Source of the DNA: HGM04593 sp045657945
GTDB lineage: Bacteria > Bacteroidota > Bacteroidia > Bacteroidales > Bacteroidaceae
Assembly (NCBI GenBank): GCA_045657945.1
Contig: JAZOUB010000038.1
Location: forward strand, 1 to 6,868
DNA length: 6,868 nucleotides
Direction: 5' to 3'
Shown here: positions 6,754 through 6,868 of the stretch, piece after piece
How the letters are laid out: every line of letters starts with the position of its first letter
Numbering within the stretch: position 1 is the stretch's first letter
The notes under the pieces: model-generated
The model's database searches: none
What the model saw: the letters and a program-made list of their open reading frames with translations, nothing else
What the model was told of the DNA's origin: nothing
Made by a program: the position numbers and the translations under genes

Positions 6754-6839
6754 CAAATCGGGACAAATTTGATTCAAATCGAGACAAATTTCAGTTGGTT
6801 TGTCCCGTAAATTAAAGAAATAACACTATTTTTGTCCCG
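6754..6839. repeat. Four-copy CGGGACAAA operator-like array (two direct, two inverted)
   Basis: Copies 1 and 2 are direct 17-base repeats, CAAATCGGGACAAATTT (6754-6770) and CAAATCGAGACAAATTT (6775-6791), with one mismatch and a 21-base period (two helical turns). Copies 3 and 4 are the exact inverse core TTTGTCCCG at 6799-6807 and 6831-6839, offset 32 bases (three turns). The helical phasing and overlap with a promoter suggest a multi-site operator for a dimeric or oligomeric regulator. Copy 1 or 2 could also pair with copy 3 or 4 as an RNA hairpin. Confidence 0.7.
6827..6834 (+). promoter_or_regulatory. -7 element embedded in the repeat array
   Basis: TATTTTTG fits TAnnTTTG, and its TTTG is the start of repeat copy 4. 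The TTTG of copy 3 (6799-6802) could serve as the -33 box, although the 24-base spacer is longer than the usual 19-21. Transcription would start near 6840, giving a leader of about 16 bases before the ATG at 6857. A protein bound to copies 3 and 4 would cover both promoter boxes, which implies repression. Confidence 0.45.
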
Positions 6840-6856
6840 AATAAATATTGAATAAT

Positions 6857-6868
6857 ATGACAACTCAG
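6857..6868 (+). CDS. Possible start of a gene running out of the window
   Basis: ATG at 6857 opens a frame reading Met-Thr-Thr-Gln to the window edge. Only four codons are visible, so no function can be given. Support comes from context: a -7 element and an operator-like array immediately upstream, and an AT-rich ATAATATG start region typical of this phylum. If real, it is divergent from the BIg2 lipoprotein gene and is the likely target of the array, perhaps an autoregulator. Confidence 0.3.

Larger units (their letters stand above)
6475..6856. other. AT-rich divergent intergenic region
   Basis: This stretch holds no gene I can support. From left to right it contains the lipoprotein leader and promoter (minus strand), a plus-strand promoter without an obvious gene, a less AT-rich segment at about 6660-6720, and the CGGGACAAA repeat array with its overlapping promoter. 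The middle segment has small potential stems (TGCAA/TTGCA around 6671-6684, the palindrome TCGGCCGA at 6687-6694, CCGC/GCGG at 6662-6665/6699-6702). A 68-codon minus-strand frame across 6571-6777 begins inside the repeat array and has no recognisable content; I treat it as chance. A 19-residue plus-strand frame at 6650-6709 is possible but unsupported. Confidence 0.6.

Noticed and set aside
6571..6777. 68-codon minus-strand frame in the intergenic region
   Set aside because: It starts inside the repeat array, has no recognisable motif and has no promoter on its strand; the region is better explained as regulatory DNA.

Overview
The window comes from a member of the Bacteroidota, most likely a gut or oral Bacteroidales (Prevotella/Bacteroides-like). 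Four things point there: promoters of the Bacteroidota type (-33 TTTG, -7 TAnnTTTG), start codons with no Shine-Dalgarno sequence, short lipoprotein signals ending in clustered cysteines, and a C-terminal tail resembling a type IX sorting domain. All four complete or near-complete proteins carry, or probably carry, export signals, so this is a stretch of cell-envelope and secreted functions. I see no rRNA, tRNA, CRISPR array or insertion sequence.

Layout. (1) Bases 2-1273 (+) hold the C-terminal 423 residues of a large modular surface or secreted protein made of repeated Ig-like modules plus a terminal sorting-like tail. A strong hairpin terminator follows. (2) Bases 1475-2716 (+) encode an arginine deiminase family enzyme with a complete catalytic set and, unusually, a signal peptide. 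(3) Bases 2748-5246 (-) encode a lipoprotein-type M1 zinc aminopeptidase, convergent with the deiminase and separated from it by 31 bases. (4) Bases 5356-6474 (-) encode a lipoprotein with one bacterial Ig-like group 2 (BIg2) domain, a Gly/Asp/Asn-rich linker and an unrecognised C-terminal region. It has a near-consensus promoter and its own terminator, so it is probably not in an operon with the aminopeptidase. (5) Bases 6475-6856 are an AT-rich divergent intergenic region. It holds the lipoprotein promoter, an orphan near-perfect plus-strand promoter, and a four-copy CGGGACAAA inverted/direct repeat array. The array overlaps a second plus-strand promoter, just before an ATG at 6857 that probably opens a gene beyond the window.

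How the parts may work together. The aminopeptidase would release N-terminal residues from peptides outside the inner membrane. The exported deiminase would convert free L-arginine to citrulline and ammonia in the same compartment. This extracytoplasmic arginine-handling pair is an inference from localisation and adjacency; no arcB, arcC or arginine antiporter is visible. The most unusual features are the exported deiminase, in which Tyr replaces a known active-site Arg, and the symmetric operator-like array at the right edge.
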